A stretch of 58,924 bases of DNA from JAVBLV01 sp031553195 (GTDB lineage: Bacteria > Bacteroidota > Bacteroidia > Bacteroidales > P3), in NCBI GenBank assembly GCA_031553195.1, contig JAVBLV010000090.1, positions 1 through 58,924 on the forward strand, written 5' to 3'. Below, one piece after another: positions 43,721-53,367 of this stretch. The notes below the pieces were generated by a model, which was not told the origin of the DNA, ran no database searches, and worked only from the letters and a program-made list of their open reading frames with translations. Each line of letters opens with the position of its first letter. Position 1 is the stretch's first letter. Made by a program: the position numbers and the translations under genes.

Positions 43721-44953
43721 ATGATACTTTTCGGGAAAAAGAAAAAAAACTATGATCATCTGGCGTCTATTAATACACTGGTTTGGAAACGATTTAAGAA
43801 AGTCAAACCGGCAATAATCAGTCTTTGGTTTGTGGTCTTGTTTATTTTAATAGCCATACTGGGATATTTAATAACGCCCGACCAAACGCCCTATTGCAAC
43901 CAGCAATATTTGGAATTGTCGACTTTAAAACCGGGCGAGAAAATACTTTTCTTCCATGTGCAAAAGAATGAAGCCCCTGAAAAAACGTCCTTTTTTCATA
44001 AAATGTTATATGGAAAGCCATTATCCTATGATGCATATCCCATTTATAAGTATTGGTTCTCCGGAAACAATATCATAATAGAAGAATATACAGGTTCGGA
44101 ACCTAATGAAGGAAAGTTTTATCGTTTCAATTTGGCGAATGTGGCATATGCCCTGTCTCCCGGTAAAAAACCAGTTTATAAAAACGATAGTTTGTTTTTT
44201 TACGATTTTGACGGAAACTTTCATTCAAAATCAATAGCGGAATTACAAAATCAGATCAAGAAAGGAAATATTGTAACCCATACTTTCTATTTTGGAACCG
44301 ACAGATATGGAAGGGATGTGCTGAGTCAAATTATGATAGGGAGCAGGGTTAGTCTTTCCGTGGGATTTATTGCCATTATTATTGCGTTGTTCATTGGGAT
44401 TACCTTGGGTGCAATTGCCGCTTATTATGGAAAATGGGTGGATAATCTCATTGTCTGGTTCATCAATGTTGTTTGGTCTATTCCCACTATATTATTGGTT
44501 ATTGCCATTACCTTTGCTTTAGGAAAAGGATTTTGGCAGGTATTTATTGCGGTAGGTTTGACTATGTGGGTAGATATTGCAAGAGTCGTGCGTGGACAGA
44601 TATTGAGTATTAAGGAAAAAGAATTTGTCGAAGCGGGGAAGGCTTTAGGGTATAAAGGCCCTCGGATTATCTTCAAACATATTCTTCCTAATATAACGGG
44701 CGCCATTATTGTTATTACAGCCTCAAATTTTGCTTCCGCTATTTTATTGGAAGCAGGGCTTAGCTTTTTAGGCATAGGCGTTCAACCTCCCATGCCGTCG
44801 TGGGGAGCCATGTTAAAAGAAAATTACGGGTATATTATATTAGATTCGGCTTATTTGGCTATTTTACCAGGTTTGGCTATCATGGTTGTTGTTTTGGCAT
44901 TCATGTTGATAGGAAATGGGATTAGAGACGCGTTGGACGTAAAAATAAAATAA
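43721..44953 (+). CDS. Oligopeptide-type ABC transporter permease (DppC/OppC-like)
   Basis: A 410-residue protein with ~6 TM segments. The permease core has FGTDRYGRDVLSQIMIGSRVSLSVGF, and the EAA loop region is EAGKALGYKGPRIIFKHILPN. The end has GLSFLGIGVQPPMPSWGAML. It is ~110 residues longer than typical DppC because of a periplasmic insertion between TM1 and TM2 (around residues 50-180). Its partner permease, ATPases and binding protein are not in the window. The substrate is unknown; peptides are likely. Confidence 0.88.
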   Translation: MILFGKKKKNYDHLASINTLVWKRFKKVKPAIISLWFVVLFILIAILGYLITPDQTPYCNQQYLELSTLKPGEKILFFHVQKNEAPEKTSFFHKMLYGKPLSYDAYPIYKYWFSGNNIIIEEYTGSEPNEGKFYRFNLANVAYALSPGKKPVYKNDSLFFYDFDGNFHSKSIAELQNQIKKGNIVTHTFYFGTDRYGRDVLSQIMIGSRVSLSVGFIAIIIALFIGITLGAIAAYYGKWVDNLIVWFINVVWSIPTILLVIAITFALGKGFWQVFIAVGLTMWVDIARVVRGQILSIKEKEFVEAGKALGYKGPRIIFKHILPNITGAIIVITASNFASAILLEAGLSFLGIGVQPPMPSWGAMLKENYGYIILDSAYLAILPGLAIMVVVLAFMLIGNGIRDALDVKIK

Positions 44954-44976
44954 TCCGGTAAAACTTACTGAATAAT

Positions 44977-45033
44977 TGAATGATTGAACAATTGAATCAT
45001 TCAATTATCCAATCATTTAATTATTCAATCAAA
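44977..45033 (+). repeat. ATTCAATC-type repeat before msrBA
   Basis: Iterated GATTGAACAATTGAATC / ATTCAATTATCCAATC units. They create an in-frame ATG at 44980 that extends the msrBA frame artificially by 20 residues. Confidence 0.55.
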
Positions 45034-45039
45034 AATATC

Positions 45040-45885
45040 ATGGAATACAAAAAATTAACTCCCGAAGAAGAAAAAGTTATTCTTTATAAAGGCACGGAAA
45101 CGCCGTTTTCAGGAAAATATGTAAACAGCAAGGCAACAGGAATCTATTGTTGTAAACGTTGTCATGCAGGTTTGTATTTTTCCGGCGATAAATTCGAATC
45201 GCATTGTGGCTGGCCTTCTTTTGACGATGCCATTCCTAATGCAGTAAAACGGATTCAGGACACTGATGGGAGACGCATAGAAATATTATGCATGCGTTGC
45301 GGCGCCCATTTGGGACATGTTTTTGAAGGGGAAGGGTTTACAGATAAAGATACCCGTTATTGCGTCAATTCTATTTCCATGGATTTTGTTCCTGAAAAGG
45401 ACATAGAAACCGCTTATTTTGCTTCGGGTTGCTTCTGGGGCGTGGAGTATCATTTTTCGAAAGCAAAGGGCGTCTTGTTCACTTCGGTCGGATTTATGGG
45501 AGGCGATTGGGAAAGCCCTTCCTATGAAGAAGTTTACACCGACAAAACAGGTCATGCCGAAGTTGTTAAAGTTGTGTATGATAAAACTTTGACTAATTAT
45601 GAGAATTTGGTGAAACTTTTTTTCGAAACGCATGATTTCTCACAATTAAACCGGCAAGGCCCCGATATTGGGACAAGGTATCGATCGGCGCTTTTTATCA
45701 AAACGGAAGAACAGGAGGAAGTAGCCCGTAAGTATCTTAAAATCCTCTCGGAAAAAGGTTATCAGGTAGCGACCCGGATGGAAAAGGAAACCGATTTCTG
45801 GACGGCGGAGAACTATCATCAGCATTATTACGATAAAAAAGGAGATATGCCGTATTGTCATATTTACAAGAAAATTTTTGCCTGA
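45040..45885 (+). CDS. msrBA: MsrB-MsrA fusion methionine sulfoxide reductase
   Basis: 281 residues from ATG 45040. That start was chosen because the upstream extension is encoded by a low-complexity repeat. N-terminal MsrB: zinc cysteines C38, C41, C84, C87 and catalytic C108 in RYCVNSISMDF. C-terminal MsrA: GCFWGVEYHF with catalytic C131, and the Asp/Glu-rich GHAEVVKVVYD and YHQHYYDKK motifs. It repairs both R- and S-methionine sulfoxide. No signal peptide, so cytosolic. Confidence 0.93.
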   Translation: MEYKKLTPEEEKVILYKGTETPFSGKYVNSKATGIYCCKRCHAGLYFSGDKFESHCGWPSFDDAIPNAVKRIQDTDGRRIEILCMRCGAHLGHVFEGEGFTDKDTRYCVNSISMDFVPEKDIETAYFASGCFWGVEYHFSKAKGVLFTSVGFMGGDWESPSYEEVYTDKTGHAEVVKVVYDKTLTNYENLVKLFFETHDFSQLNRQGPDIGTRYRSALFIKTEEQEEVARKYLKILSEKGYQVATRMEKETDFWTAENYHQHYYDKKGDMPYCHIYKKIFA

Positions 45886-45891
45886 CATTTT

Positions 45892-46054
45892 AGAACTTGT
45901 TTAAAAAATTTTCCAGGAAGTATTTTGAGGCTAAAAATGCTCTTTCTTGCCGAAATTTTTGCCAAATAGCGCTACTATTTTTGAAAAATTCCGTCAGCAA
46001 AATAGCCATTTTTATCTTTCAAAACCTTTTCCATAAAAATTTGAACAACCTCTT
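45892..46054 (+). mobile_element. MITE-like repeat, copy F
   Basis: Full-length copy: AGAACTTGTTTAAAAAAT at the left, ..TTTGAACAACCTCT at the right. It starts 7 bp after msrBA and may terminate its transcript. Confidence 0.85.
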
Positions 46055-46150
46055 AGAACAAGAATGAAATGAACCAAAAACAGATTTGCTTTGTTTTAAA
46101 GAAAAAAGATTATCCAAATAAATTACAATTAAACTAATACATTCAACACA

Positions 46151-46573
46151 ATGAAACCAAAAGCAATTGCCGTATGGGAAGGTACGGGAAAAACCGGAAA
46201 AGGAAAATTATCAACAGTAAATAGCAATGCATTAAAAGAAACTCCTTATACATATAAAACGAGATTTGAAGGCGCAACTGACGGAACCAATCCCGAGGAA
46301 TTGATTGCCGCCGCTCATTCAGGCTGTTTTACCATGAAGTTAGCTTTTAATCTCGAAGCGGGTGGTTTTACCCCAACAAAGTTGGAAACATCCTGCGTTA
46401 TCACTTTTGAGGGCGGAGTAATTACCTCTTCGGAATTAAATGTTACCGGAAAAATACCGGGAATTTCAAAAGAAAAGTTCGACGAAGCTGTGAATGATGC
46501 AAGCCAAAATTGCCCGATATCAAAATTATTAAACACAAAAATTATTGTTCACGGAACGTTAGAGACCGCATAG
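46151..46573 (+). CDS. OsmC-type peroxiredoxin
   Basis: A 140-residue protein with the OsmC/Ohr fold: GTNPEELIAAAHSGCFTM with C59 and ASQNCPISK with C121, the redox cysteine pair. It reduces organic hydroperoxides. The sequence around GTGKTGKGKLS is the OsmC N-terminus. Single-gene unit with its own terminator. Confidence 0.9.
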   Translation: MKPKAIAVWEGTGKTGKGKLSTVNSNALKETPYTYKTRFEGATDGTNPEELIAAAHSGCFTMKLAFNLEAGGFTPTKLETSCVITFEGGVITSSELNVTGKIPGISKEKFDEAVNDASQNCPISKLLNTKIIVHGTLETA

Positions 46574-46598
46574 CCCCTTCCTAAATGAAAATTCTTCT

Positions 46599-46639
46599 AA
46601 ACCGAGAGCGTATACAAAAATACGACTTTCGGTTTTTTT
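46599..46639 (+). terminator. Rho-independent terminator after osmC-like gene
   Basis: Stem AAACCGA / TCGGTTT with an inner CGTA/TACG continuation, followed by a TTTTTTT run. Confidence 0.75.
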
Positions 46640-46733
46640 CTAACAAAAGAACGTTTTAGACCCGTAATGTCTAGCAGAAAGAAATTCAAATAATTAAACG
46701 GATCTTTAAAAGATTAAAAGATTTTTTCGCTAT

Positions 46734-49670
46734 TTATTTTTCAAACTTTTGAGGATTCTTAACAGCTTCATAAATAATATCTTGAATTTTGGTGCGTATA
46801 TCCATTTGGGCCAGTTTTTTGTTCTCGGCGTCGGGGTATACGCGATTGGATAAGAAAATATAAACCAAATCATATTCGGGATCCACCCAAAAATAGGTTC
46901 CCGTAAAACCGGAATGCCCGAAACTGCTTTGCGACGCTTTGGAAGACACATGCTCGCTTTTACCGTTGATTAAAGGCTTATCAAATCCAAGCGCTCTCCG
47001 GTTCTTAAGATTTGCATAATAACGATGGTTAAAAGTATCGATCGTTTCTTTTTTCAAGTATTGATACTCTCCGTAATTTCCTCCATTTAACAACATTTGA
47101 AAAAGCGCCGCCAAATCCGAAACATTGGAAAATAAGCCTGCATGACCCGCCACGCCGCCCAACATAGCGGCAGTTTGATCATGCACATAACCTTTTATCA
47201 ACGATTTTCTAAAGTTGTTATCCATTTCAGTCGGGGCTATCAGGTCTACATTAAATCCGGCGCTTACAGGGTTGAAGGCTGTCTTATTCATTCCCAACGG
47301 CAAGTAAAAGTTTTCTTTCATAAATACATCCAACGGTTTGCCCGAAACTTTTTCCGCCAAATCTCCCAACAAAATAAATCCAAAATCGCTATATAAATAC
47401 TCCTGTTTTGTATTCCGTTCTATTCCCGCTATCTTTTCAAGAATTTTTTGTTTATACTTCTTTGAAATATACAAGCTATCCGTTAAGGCATAAAACAGAG
47501 TCTTATTTTCAGGATCGAATTGATAAATATCTTCATCCCAGAAACCGTCTTTCAGCGTTTCGCGCCAGAAAGGATAAAACGCCTTGAATCCGGCTATGTG
47601 GCTCATTGTTTCCCTGATAGTAATATTGCTTTTATCGGTATTACGCAAGTAAGAAAGGTATGAAGAAAGTTTGTCGTCCAATCGTATTTTTCCATTTTCG
47701 TATAATTTCATAATAACCAATGTGGTAGCGCAAACTTTCGTCAAGGAGGCCAGATCGTATACTGATGCATTGGTAACCGGAACAGGATCCTGATAGGTAA
47801 GTTTCCCATAAGACTTATTATGGATAATATAACCGTCTTTGGCCACCAACACCTGGCATCCAGGATAAGCGCCGGCTCCAATCCCAGCATTCACAAGACT
47901 ATCTATTCGCTGAAAGTAAATATTAGAAAGTCCGATTTGCCGAGGCAATTTATAACCTAAACGGGTTTTATTGGTAAATAACCCCATTCCTTCGACAACC
48001 GAATCTTTGATAGCTGTTACAGGGAGTTTTCCTTTGGAAGGAAGCCCGCCGAACACAAGTTGAGCCATCGATTTATGGACAACGTCAATATTTTGATAAC
48101 CCACGGCGACAGCTTGTATTTTCGGCATCGAATAAAAACGGGAAACCAAATAAGGCGTCCCGAACAATAACACAACATTACTGGAGGATATATTCTGGAT
48201 TTTTTCCGTTAAATAAAAAACAGCGTCGCAAAGGCCATAATTTTGCTGAGCTCTTGCCGTGGCAGATGAAGACAAAGCAAGAATAGTATAATTGAACTGG
48301 GATAATTTAGGAAGTAAAGAATCGACAGCGCTTGTCGTAAAAGTCGAAGGCAAGACAATATGTTCAACCGGACCGTAAGTATCTAATAAATCCCTGAAAT
48401 CGGCCATTGAAGAATTTTCGACAGAAATACAGGCAATGGAATAATCGGCAATATTATCTACAGGCAGTACGCCATTTGTATTTTTAACAAGCGTAATGGC
48501 CTGATCGGCTATATTTTGAGAAATCAGTTGAGCATTCAAAATATTTTCATACGAAGGCATTTGCAAAAGATTAAAGTTCATCCGCATTAAACCCAACCGA
48601 TACTTGGTTTGCAATATTCTTTTACATTTACGTTCGATAATTTTCTGTAAAATGGTATCGTTTTTTGCCGCCGATGAAATGGCCTCAATGGCCGGAGATA
48701 CTTTCTCGGGAAGCAGCAAAAAATCATTGCCTGCCAGTAATGCTTTCAATTCAGCCTGACCGTCTTTGTTATATTTTGTAATGGCTTTCATATCCAAGCC
48801 ATCCGTAAAAATAAATCCGCTAAACTTGAGTTCTGTCCGTAAGAATTTACTAATGACATTATACGATAAGGAAGCCGAAGAATTTTTAGCGGCGTCGCAT
48901 ACTGGAATTTGTAAATGCCCTATCATCACGCCATCCACTCCCGCCTTAATAAGCGCTTTAAATGGATAGGAGTCTACGCTGTCTATATATGCTTTTGTAT
49001 GCGCAATAACAGGCAAGTCGCTATGCGAATCCGTCTCGGTATCGCCATGCCCCGGAAAATGCTTTGCCACGGCAATGGTTCCGTTCTCTTGCAACCCTTT
49101 CATATAAGCAATCGCTTTTTCGGAAACTTTATATTTATTTTCTCCAAATGAACGAAGACCTATTACCGGATTGGCCGGATTGCTGTTCAGATCGGCTACA
49201 GGAGCATAGTTAATATGTATTCCCATTTTTTTACATTGCTTCCCTATCTCCACTCCCATCTGATAAATCAAGGAATTATCCTCTATTGCGCCTAACATCA
49301 TCTGCCTTGGGAAACAATAAATATCTGTTAAACGCATCCCTAATCCCCATTCGCCATCTATAGAAACCAACAAAGGTATTTTCGTCTTTTTTTGGTAAAT
49401 CTTAGTCAATTGCAATTGTTTTGGAGCGGTTCCTGCAAAGAAACAAATCCCGCCTACATTATATTTTTCAATATTATCAATGGCTTCGTTATAATATTTT
49501 CCTTTGTCTTCGGTAGGAACCCTGACGATGATCAATTGGGCAATCCTTTCTTCCATTGTCATCTTATTATAAACAGAATCCGACCAAGTAAAGACTTTTG
49601 AAGCAGGTTGAGAAAAGGAGGCAAATGAAAATAAAAGAAATAAGAAGGGGAGTAAAATTTTATAGTTCAT
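46734..49670 (-). CDS. GH3 beta-N-acetylhexosaminidase fused to a serine beta-lactamase-like domain
   Basis: A 978-residue exported protein (signal peptide to SFASFS). The GH3 N-terminal domain (~25-360) has VAKHFPGHGDTETDSHSDLP (His/Asp general acid dyad) and FTDGLDMKAI with the nucleophile Asp (D290), as in NagZ. A linker/GH3-C-like region follows. The C-terminal domain is beta-lactamase/class C-like (~590-978): SLTK (S642, K645), YSDFGF, and HSGFTG near the end. Such fusions occur across Bacteroidota and probably process muropeptides or glycan amino sugars in the periplasm. Whether the second domain is a peptidase, esterase or amidase is unknown. Confidence 0.9.
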   Translation of the reverse strand: MNYKILLPFLFLLFSFASFSQPASKVFTWSDSVYNKMTMEERIAQLIIVRVPTEDKGKYYNEAIDNIEKYNVGGICFFAGTAPKQLQLTKIYQKKTKIPLLVSIDGEWGLGMRLTDIYCFPRQMMLGAIEDNSLIYQMGVEIGKQCKKMGIHINYAPVADLNSNPANPVIGLRSFGENKYKVSEKAIAYMKGLQENGTIAVAKHFPGHGDTETDSHSDLPVIAHTKAYIDSVDSYPFKALIKAGVDGVMIGHLQIPVCDAAKNSSASLSYNVISKFLRTELKFSGFIFTDGLDMKAITKYNKDGQAELKALLAGNDFLLLPEKVSPAIEAISSAAKNDTILQKIIERKCKRILQTKYRLGLMRMNFNLLQMPSYENILNAQLISQNIADQAITLVKNTNGVLPVDNIADYSIACISVENSSMADFRDLLDTYGPVEHIVLPSTFTTSAVDSLLPKLSQFNYTILALSSSATARAQQNYGLCDAVFYLTEKIQNISSSNVVLLFGTPYLVSRFYSMPKIQAVAVGYQNIDVVHKSMAQLVFGGLPSKGKLPVTAIKDSVVEGMGLFTNKTRLGYKLPRQIGLSNIYFQRIDSLVNAGIGAGAYPGCQVLVAKDGYIIHNKSYGKLTYQDPVPVTNASVYDLASLTKVCATTLVIMKLYENGKIRLDDKLSSYLSYLRNTDKSNITIRETMSHIAGFKAFYPFWRETLKDGFWDEDIYQFDPENKTLFYALTDSLYISKKYKQKILEKIAGIERNTKQEYLYSDFGFILLGDLAEKVSGKPLDVFMKENFYLPLGMNKTAFNPVSAGFNVDLIAPTEMDNNFRKSLIKGYVHDQTAAMLGGVAGHAGLFSNVSDLAALFQMLLNGGNYGEYQYLKKETIDTFNHRYYANLKNRRALGFDKPLINGKSEHVSSKASQSSFGHSGFTGTYFWVDPEYDLVYIFLSNRVYPDAENKKLAQMDIRTKIQDIIYEAVKNPQKFEK

Positions 49671-50290
49671 GTATTTATTACCTGTTGAATCGTTAGTTTT
49701 GGATATTAAACGTCATTTTTCACATTAAAAAATATGATTATCCACAATAATACCACCGGCTAAAACACTGCCAATAGAAATAGGCACGGCCCTCAAACGC
49801 TCTTCCCCTTCAGGGAATTTAGGGATAAAAAAGTAGATAATCATTAAAAAATGTCCTATCATAATTCCTGGTCGATGTAATTTTTCATTTTCTAATCAAA
49901 TTATATCAACACTAAACATCAAATAATACTTATGATTGGGATTTTAGCAAGAGTTTCGTCTTTTTCTCTCGCAAAGCAAATTTAAGAAAAAGAAGAATCT
50001 GATAATAAAAAAGTTTTAAACAACGATAATGAAAACCCCACTCTAATTAATGCTGTTTGCGAACATTCGCTTATCAACAAATAAAAACCGCATCGACATA
50101 CGAAGTTTCTCTATTTAAAACCGGAGTACAGGATAAGAGCAGTCCTAACAAAGTTATTCATCCCTCTATTTACCAACAATTAAGCGCCCTATCTTCTGTT
50201 TTTGCTGCAAAAACCGCCTAATATCTTGTTTCAAAACCTAAAACTCAAAAAAAAGTAGTAATTTAGCAGTTCTAAACGCAATCATTGAAA
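49671..50290. other. Intergenic region between GH3 fusion and ftsX
   Basis: About 620 bp with no gene. It contains half of the CCCTAAA-type repeat (near 49805-49835; TTCAGGGAATTTAGGG) and otherwise AT-rich DNA. It holds divergent promoters by position, but I could not place convincing elements. Confidence 0.5.
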
Positions 50291-51172
50291 ATGAGTAAAA
50301 ACGCTACATTTAAGCAATCTAGGGTGAAATTTTGGAGCGCCAATTTTTCTACTGTTCTTAGTATTTTTTTACTACTTTTCATTTTAGGTTTATTGATGTT
50401 GTCCGGATATCATGCTTTCAAATTTTCGAACAGCATAAAAGAGAGTTTGGGATTTAAAGTCAATTTTTTTCCCTCTGTTTCCGAAAAAGAGGCGTTAGAA
50501 TTCAAAAAGCAATTGGACACGTCTTATTTGGTTAAGTCGGTGCAATACATTTCTAAAGAGGAAGCGGCCAGTATGTTTACAAAAGAATTAGGCGAAGATT
50601 TTGTTTCTTTTTTAGGCGAAAATCCTTTGTATCCTTCGCTGATGGTAAATTTAAAAGCCAATGCCACAGAGAAAAACAAAATTGATATTTTTATTAAACA
50701 AGTCGCCCGAAATAAAAATGTCAGCGAAGTCGAATATAATCAAGGCGTTTTGCAAGATGTTAATTATACCATTTATTATATTGGGCTTGGCGTTTTGGCG
50801 TTTGCATTGATTTTGCTGTTTATCGTAACAGCTATTATCAGCAATACAATCCGGATGACCATTTATGTAAAACGTTTCTCAATAAGAACAATGTTATTGG
50901 TAGGCGCAAAATATTCGTTCATTATAAAGCCTTATATTATTAAAAGTCTAAAATGGGCTATTATCGGGGGCATACTGGCAATTGCGTTGCTCTCTGCTTT
51001 GCTTTATTTTGTCGATTTCAAATTTTCCGGCATTGTCAATATTGACGCCGATCTGAATTTTTATTTTATTATTATGGCTATTCTATTGGCTTTCGGAATA
51101 TTTCTCAGTCTTGCGTCTACTTACTTTTCAGTGCGCAGGCACATCAGAATTAAAGAACAGAAATTGTATTAA
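50291..51172 (+). CDS. ftsX: Cell division protein FtsX
   Basis: 293 residues from ATG 50291 (an upstream TTG adds two). N-terminal cytoplasmic segment, TM1 (FSTVLSIFLLLFILGLLML), and a periplasmic loop with FFPSVSEKEALEFKKQL and VQYISKEEAASMFTKELGEDF..NPLYPSL, the FtsX signature. Three TM helices follow. With FtsE it regulates cell-wall hydrolases at division. Followed within 23 bp by a DUF3098 gene, the standard Bacteroidota order. Confidence 0.92.
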   Translation: MSKNATFKQSRVKFWSANFSTVLSIFLLLFILGLLMLSGYHAFKFSNSIKESLGFKVNFFPSVSEKEALEFKKQLDTSYLVKSVQYISKEEAASMFTKELGEDFVSFLGENPLYPSLMVNLKANATEKNKIDIFIKQVARNKNVSEVEYNQGVLQDVNYTIYYIGLGVLAFALILLFIVTAIISNTIRMTIYVKRFSIRTMLLVGAKYSFIIKPYIIKSLKWAIIGGILAIALLSALLYFVDFKFSGIVNIDADLNFYFIIMAILLAFGIFLSLASTYFSVRRHIRIKEQKLY

Positions 51173-51195
51173 AAACATATAATCAAAAAAATAAC

Positions 51196-51468
51196 ATGTC
51201 TGCTAAACCGGTAAAAAAACAAACCAAACAGGAACCTCAGGCTCCAAAATTCGATTTTGCATTTGGAAAGCAAAATTATATCTTGTTAATTGTAGGAATC
51301 GTTGTTCTCGCTTTGGGATATATTCTTTTAGTGGGAGGAGGTTCGGACGATCCGGCTGTTTTCAGTTATAAAATTTTCGATACGCAACGCATGGTTATTG
51401 CGCCTATATTAATGTTGGCAGGTTTCACCATCGAAATTTTTGCTATTATGAAGAAACCCAAAGATTAG
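51196..51468 (+). CDS. DUF3098 small membrane protein
   Basis: A 90-residue protein with a charged N-terminus, TM1 (YILLIVGIVVLALGYILL), the GGGSDDPAVFSYKIFDTQRMVIAP motif, and TM2. This matches the DUF3098 family typically found between ftsX and uppP in Bacteroidota. Role unknown; possibly linked to division or envelope synthesis. Confidence 0.88.
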   Translation: MSAKPVKKQTKQEPQAPKFDFAFGKQNYILLIVGIVVLALGYILLVGGGSDDPAVFSYKIFDTQRMVIAPILMLAGFTIEIFAIMKKPKD

Positions 51469-51566
51469 CAAAGGCTTATACAGTTAGAACTATCTAAATA
51501 ATATTCCAACTTCAGGACTTCATTCCTCAGAATTATCAACAATATAGACCTTACTAAAACGACTCC

Positions 51567-52358
51567 ATGACCTGGTTTCAAACTATTTTAATTGCCATTG
51601 TTGAAGGGATCACCGAATTTCTGCCTATTTCTTCGACAGGGCATATGATTATTACTCAAAAATTACTGAACGTAGAGAGTACCGAATTTGTCAAGGCTTT
51701 TACCGTAATTATACAATTTGGAGCCATTCTTTCTGTTGTCGTACTTTATTTCAAACGTTTTTTTCAACGGATTGATTTTTATTGGAAATTATTTGTTGCA
51801 TTCATTCCTGCCGCTGTTTTTGGTTTATTATTTGCCGATAAAATTGATGAATGGATGGAAAATGTTACTGTTGTAGCTGTTGCGTTAATTTTAGGCGGAA
51901 TTGTAATGCTTTTTATGGACAAATGGTTCAAGCCGTCTGAGAAACAAGAAGTAACTTATAAAAAAGCGTTCATTATCGGACTTTTTCAATGTATTGCCAT
52001 GATTCCCGGGGTTTCCCGCTCCATGTCCACTATTTTTGGGGGAATGCAACAAAAGCTAACAAGAAAAAATGCCGCTGAATTTTCTTTTTTTATTGCCGTT
52101 CCCACTATGTTTGCCGCATCTGTTTACAAATTATACAAACTTATCGGTAATCCCGAAAGTAAAGCTGTTCTGATGGAGAATTTAAATATCCTGATCGTTG
52201 GTAATATCGTGGCTTTTGTGGTGGCTATGTTGGCGATTAAATTTTTTATCAACTTTATTGCTAAATTCGGATTCAAGGCATTTGGTTATTACCGTATCAC
52301 GGTTGGCAGTATCATTTTAATATTGCTTCTTTGCGGGTATAATTTGAATATTCTATAA
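51567..52358 (+). CDS. uppP: Undecaprenyl-diphosphatase
   Basis: A 263-residue multipass protein. UppP/BacA motifs EGITEFLPISSTGHM and PGVSRSMSTIFGGM surround the catalytic Glu/Arg/Ser. It dephosphorylates undecaprenyl pyrophosphate, recycling the lipid carrier for peptidoglycan and O-glycan synthesis. truB follows after 1 bp; the two are co-transcribed with ftsX and the DUF3098 gene. Confidence 0.95.
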   Translation: MTWFQTILIAIVEGITEFLPISSTGHMIITQKLLNVESTEFVKAFTVIIQFGAILSVVVLYFKRFFQRIDFYWKLFVAFIPAAVFGLLFADKIDEWMENVTVVAVALILGGIVMLFMDKWFKPSEKQEVTYKKAFIIGLFQCIAMIPGVSRSMSTIFGGMQQKLTRKNAAEFSFFIAVPTMFAASVYKLYKLIGNPESKAVLMENLNILIVGNIVAFVVAMLAIKFFINFIAKFGFKAFGYYRITVGSIILILLLCGYNLNIL

Positions 52359-52359
52359 A

Positions 52360-53052
52360 ATGCAGCGAGATTTTCAGGCAGGCGAAGTTTTATTGCTTAA
52401 TAAGCCCTTGGGGTGGACGTCTTTTCAAGCAGTCAATAAAATAAAGACGATTCTTAAATATAAACTCGGAATAAAAAAAATCAAAATCGGTCATGCCGGG
52501 ACTCTAGATCCGCTAGCCACCGGTCTTTTAATTATTTGCACCGGAAAAGCGACCAAATCCATCTCAACCTTTCAAGCGCAGGAAAAAGAATATACAGGAA
52601 CCTTCGTACTGGGAGCGACAACGCCCTGTTATGATTTAGAAAAACCGATCGACCGCACTTTTGATATTCAACATATTTCTGAGAACGATATTCTCGAAAC
52701 AGCCCAAAGTTTCATTGGCGCTCAAGAACAATTGCCGCCTACTTTTTCCGCTGTTAAAATAAATGGTAAACGAGCATTCGAATATGCCCGAAAAGAAGAA
52801 GTTGTTGTTATTAAACCTAAACCGGTAACCATCCGCGAGTTTGAAATTACGAGAATTGCCTTGCCCGAAGTTGACTTTAGGATTTCTTGCAGCAAAGGAA
52901 CTTATATTCGCGCCATTGCCCGCGATTTTGGAGAAAAATTAAATTCAGGCGCCTACCTTTCTTCTCTTTGCCGTACAAAAATCGGCGAATTTACAATACA
53001 AAATGCATTTACATTTGATGAAATAGAGAATCAAATGTTAAATATTTTTTAA
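52360..53052 (+). CDS. truB: tRNA pseudouridine synthase B
   Basis: A 230-residue protein. LLLNKPLGWTSFQAVNKIK and KIGHAGTLDPLATGLLIICTG carry the catalytic Asp (GTLDP). YTGTFVLGATTPCYDLE, then QLPPTFSAVKINGKRAFEYAR and SCSKGTYIRAIARDFGE follow. It makes pseudouridine-55 in tRNA. The C-terminal extension is short compared with E. coli TruB. Confidence 0.94.
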   Translation: MQRDFQAGEVLLLNKPLGWTSFQAVNKIKTILKYKLGIKKIKIGHAGTLDPLATGLLIICTGKATKSISTFQAQEKEYTGTFVLGATTPCYDLEKPIDRTFDIQHISENDILETAQSFIGAQEQLPPTFSAVKINGKRAFEYARKEEVVVIKPKPVTIREFEITRIALPEVDFRISCSKGTYIRAIARDFGEKLNSGAYLSSLCRTKIGEFTIQNAFTFDEIENQMLNIF

Positions 53053-53367
53053 AAATTCGATTCGTTTATTTCTTTTTAAAATATCATAACAATCAATTCA
53101 TCAGCATATAAGAGTACGAAGAACGCTCGACTCATGTTAAAAACTTGACAACTCCCTCTATATATACTAACTTTGCACGCCTGAATTCATTTAAATAAAC
53201 ATTAAAACTACAAGTATTTTATAAAACAACATCATCAATAATCCATAGAATTTTCGCGAGTACAAAGACTATTTTGCCTAAAAACAAAACATGTTTATAG
53301 ATTCAAATCAAACAGAATAGTCGACAATATTTTATTTAACCGAGATAAAAATTTAAAATACAAATAA
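53053..53367. other. Intergenic leader of queA
   Basis: About 315 bp with no gene. The queA promoter is at 53145-53175, leaving a ~190 base 5' leader in which I found no riboswitch. Confidence 0.55.
53145..53175 (+). promoter_or_regulatory. Bacteroidota-type promoter upstream of queA
   Basis: TTGAC at 53145-53149 and TAACTTTG at 53168-53175, a perfect TAnnTTTG element at the right spacing (19-20 bases). Confidence 0.6.

Noticed and set aside
53176..53367. preQ1 riboswitch in the queA leader
   Set aside because: I could not find the short pseudoknot-type aptamer pattern in the leader.
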